From contig JAQVDF010000055.1 of the NCBI GenBank assembly GCA_028698405.1, positions 1 to 8,300 of the forward strand: a stretch of 8,300 bases of DNA, written 5' to 3'. Both the position numbers and the translations under genes were made by a program. Within the stretch, counting starts at the first letter, position 1, and every line of letters starts with the position of its first letter. This DNA comes from Phenylobacterium sp. (lineage in GTDB: Bacteria; Pseudomonadota; Alphaproteobacteria; Caulobacterales; Caulobacteraceae). Below, one piece after another: positions 7,580 through 8,300 of this stretch. Under the pieces are notes generated by a model. It ran no database searches and was not told the origin of the DNA. It worked only from the letters and a program-made list of their open reading frames with translations.

Positions 7580-7608
7580 TTGACGGGCGTGGCCGTGGTC
7601 GGGATTGC
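7580..7608 (+). promoter_or_regulatory. Candidate housekeeping promoter for the M2 peptidase gene
   Basis: TTGACGG (7580-7586) is an exact match to the TTGACGS -35 consensus. After 14 bases comes GGGATTGC (7601-7608), which keeps only three fixed positions of the GCTANAWC -10 element. At 17-base spacing, GATTGC (7603-7608) matches TATAAT at two positions. Transcription would begin near 7615, giving a leader of about 50 nt that carries the hairpin at 7621-7637. Confidence rests on the -35 and on the location upstream of a gene start. Confidence 0.4.
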
Positions 7609-7620
7609 TGCGCGCCGACC

Positions 7621-7637
7621 CGCGTCGCGAAGACGCG
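7621..7637 (+). promoter_or_regulatory. GC-rich hairpin in the leader of the M2 peptidase gene
   Basis: CGCGTC (7621-7626) and GACGCG (7632-7637) are perfect reverse complements around a GCGAA loop, giving a compact 6-bp all-Watson-Crick stem. It lies 13 to 30 nt before the likely ribosome site (GAAGAGG, 7650-7656) and just downstream of the predicted transcription start. It could be a leader structure affecting stability or translation, an operator for a dimeric repressor, or chance in GC-rich DNA. It has no T-run, so it is not a standard intrinsic terminator. Confidence 0.3.
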
Positions 7638-7667
7638 TTCCTGCATCCCGAAGAGGTTCCCCCGCCC

Positions 7668-8300
7668 ATGAAGAAGATGCTGTTCGCCGCCGCGGCGGTC
7701 GCCGCCCTCAGCCTCTCCCTCAGCGGCGCCTCGTCGGCGCAGGCCCCCGCCCGGCCGACCGCGGCGGAGGCCAAGGCGTTCGTCGAGAAGGCCGAGAAGG
7801 ACCTCGAGGCGCTGGACCTCTACACCGCCAAGTCGGCCTGGGTGCGGGCGACCTACATCAACGAGGACACCCAGTGGCTGGAGGCCAAGGCCAACGGCGA
7901 GCAGAAGGAGCTGGCCACGCGGCTGGCCATGGAGGCGGCCCGCTTCGACGGCGTGCAGACCGACCCGGTGACCGCCCGCAAGCTGAAGCTCCTCAAGCTG
8001 TTCCTGACCCTGCCGGCGCCCAACCGGCCCGGCGCGGCGGCTGAGCTGGCCACCCTCGAGGCCAAGCTGGATTCCATCTACTCGACCGGCAAGTTCGAGC
8101 ACGGCGGCAAGACAATCACCCTCAACGACGCCGAGGACATCCTGCGCGAGAGCCGGGATCCGGCGGTGACCAAGGCGGTCTGGGAGGGCTGGCACTCCAT
8201 CTCGCCGGTGATGCGCGACGACTACGCCAAGCTGGTCTCGCTGGCCAACGAGGGCTCCAAGGAGCTGGGCTTCGCCGACACCGGCGCCCTGTGGCGCTCC
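7668..8300 (+). CDS. M2-family peptidyl-dipeptidase (bacterial ACE homologue), N-terminal part
   Basis: M2 enzymes are zinc metallopeptidases that remove C-terminal dipeptides from peptides; bacterial members are typically exported. The first 211 codons are present and the frame runs open off the right edge. The signal peptide is clear: MKKM, then a hydrophobic Ala/Leu/Ser stretch, with likely cleavage after SSA (Ala24), because an alternative after AQA would place Pro at +1. The mature part has the family's N-terminal signatures: AEKDLEALDL, WVRATYINEDTQWLEAKAN, LPAPNRPGAAAEL, ESRDPAVTKAVWEGWHSI, SPVMRDDYAKLVSLANEG and KELGFADTGALWRS. The HEXXH zinc motif and downstream Glu ligand lie beyond the window, so activity cannot be judged. 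The ATG at 7668 is preceded by GAAGAGG ending 11 nt upstream, a rather long spacing. Met4 is the only nearby alternative and gives a weaker signal peptide. The gene is divergent from the macroglobulin operon across 210 bp. Confidence 0.92.
   Translation, partial: MKKMLFAAAAVAALSLSLSGASSAQAPARPTAAEAKAFVEKAEKDLEALDLYTAKSAWVRATYINEDTQWLEAKANGEQKELATRLAMEAARFDGVQTDPVTARKLKLLKLFLTLPAPNRPGAAAELATLEAKLDSIYSTGKFEHGGKTITLNDAEDILRESRDPAVTKAVWEGWHSISPVMRDDYAKLVSLANEGSKELGFADTGALWRS

Noticed and set aside
7512..8195. Minus-strand open frame antisense to the M2 peptidase gene
   Set aside because: The plus strand carries a signal peptide followed by several M2-family signatures. The antisense product is low-complexity and unrecognisable.
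1..8300. Mobile elements, CRISPR arrays, tRNA genes or phage/defence modules
   Set aside because: No terminal repeats, regularly spaced repeats, cloverleaf-like segments or recombinase motifs were seen, and composition is uniform across the window.

Overview
The window is ordinary, gene-dense chromosome from a very GC-rich bacterium (about 70% G+C by eye, with codon third positions almost all G or C). It is most likely an alphaproteobacterium, and the protein flavour and two TTGACGS-type -35 boxes suggest Caulobacterales (Caulobacter/Phenylobacterium-like). That placement is inference. I see no rRNA, tRNA, CRISPR array, insertion sequence or sign of recent transfer.

Layout from left to right. 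(1) The 3' end of a beta-carbonic anhydrase gene (plus strand, bases 1-286) enters from the left. (2) Converging on it, and overlapping it by 17 bp, is pbpC (minus, 270-2417), encoding the bifunctional peptidoglycan synthase PBP1C. (3) Directly upstream of pbpC on the same strand is a large bacterial alpha-2-macroglobulin gene of the YfhM type (minus, 2418-7457) with an intact CTEQ thioester motif. Its TAG stop directly abuts the GTG start of pbpC, so the two form a tightly coupled operon. (4) A 210-bp divergent intergenic region (7458-7667) holds one candidate promoter per direction and a small hairpin. (5) On the plus strand from 7668 to the window edge is the 5' part of a secreted M2-family peptidyl-dipeptidase (a bacterial homologue of angiotensin-converting enzyme). 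Its zinc site lies beyond the window.

The alpha-2-macroglobulin and PBP1C pair is a known conserved partnership. The macroglobulin is thought to trap foreign proteases that reach the periplasm, and PBP1C is thought to make or repair cell wall. The M2 peptidase is also exported, but its divergent position does not prove it shares their role.

I do not see a new biological system. The points most worth checking are the same-frame, zero-spacing macroglobulin/pbpC junction, the macroglobulin's non-lipoprotein N-terminus, the dyad containing both stop codons at the convergent gene ends, and the divergent promoter region.
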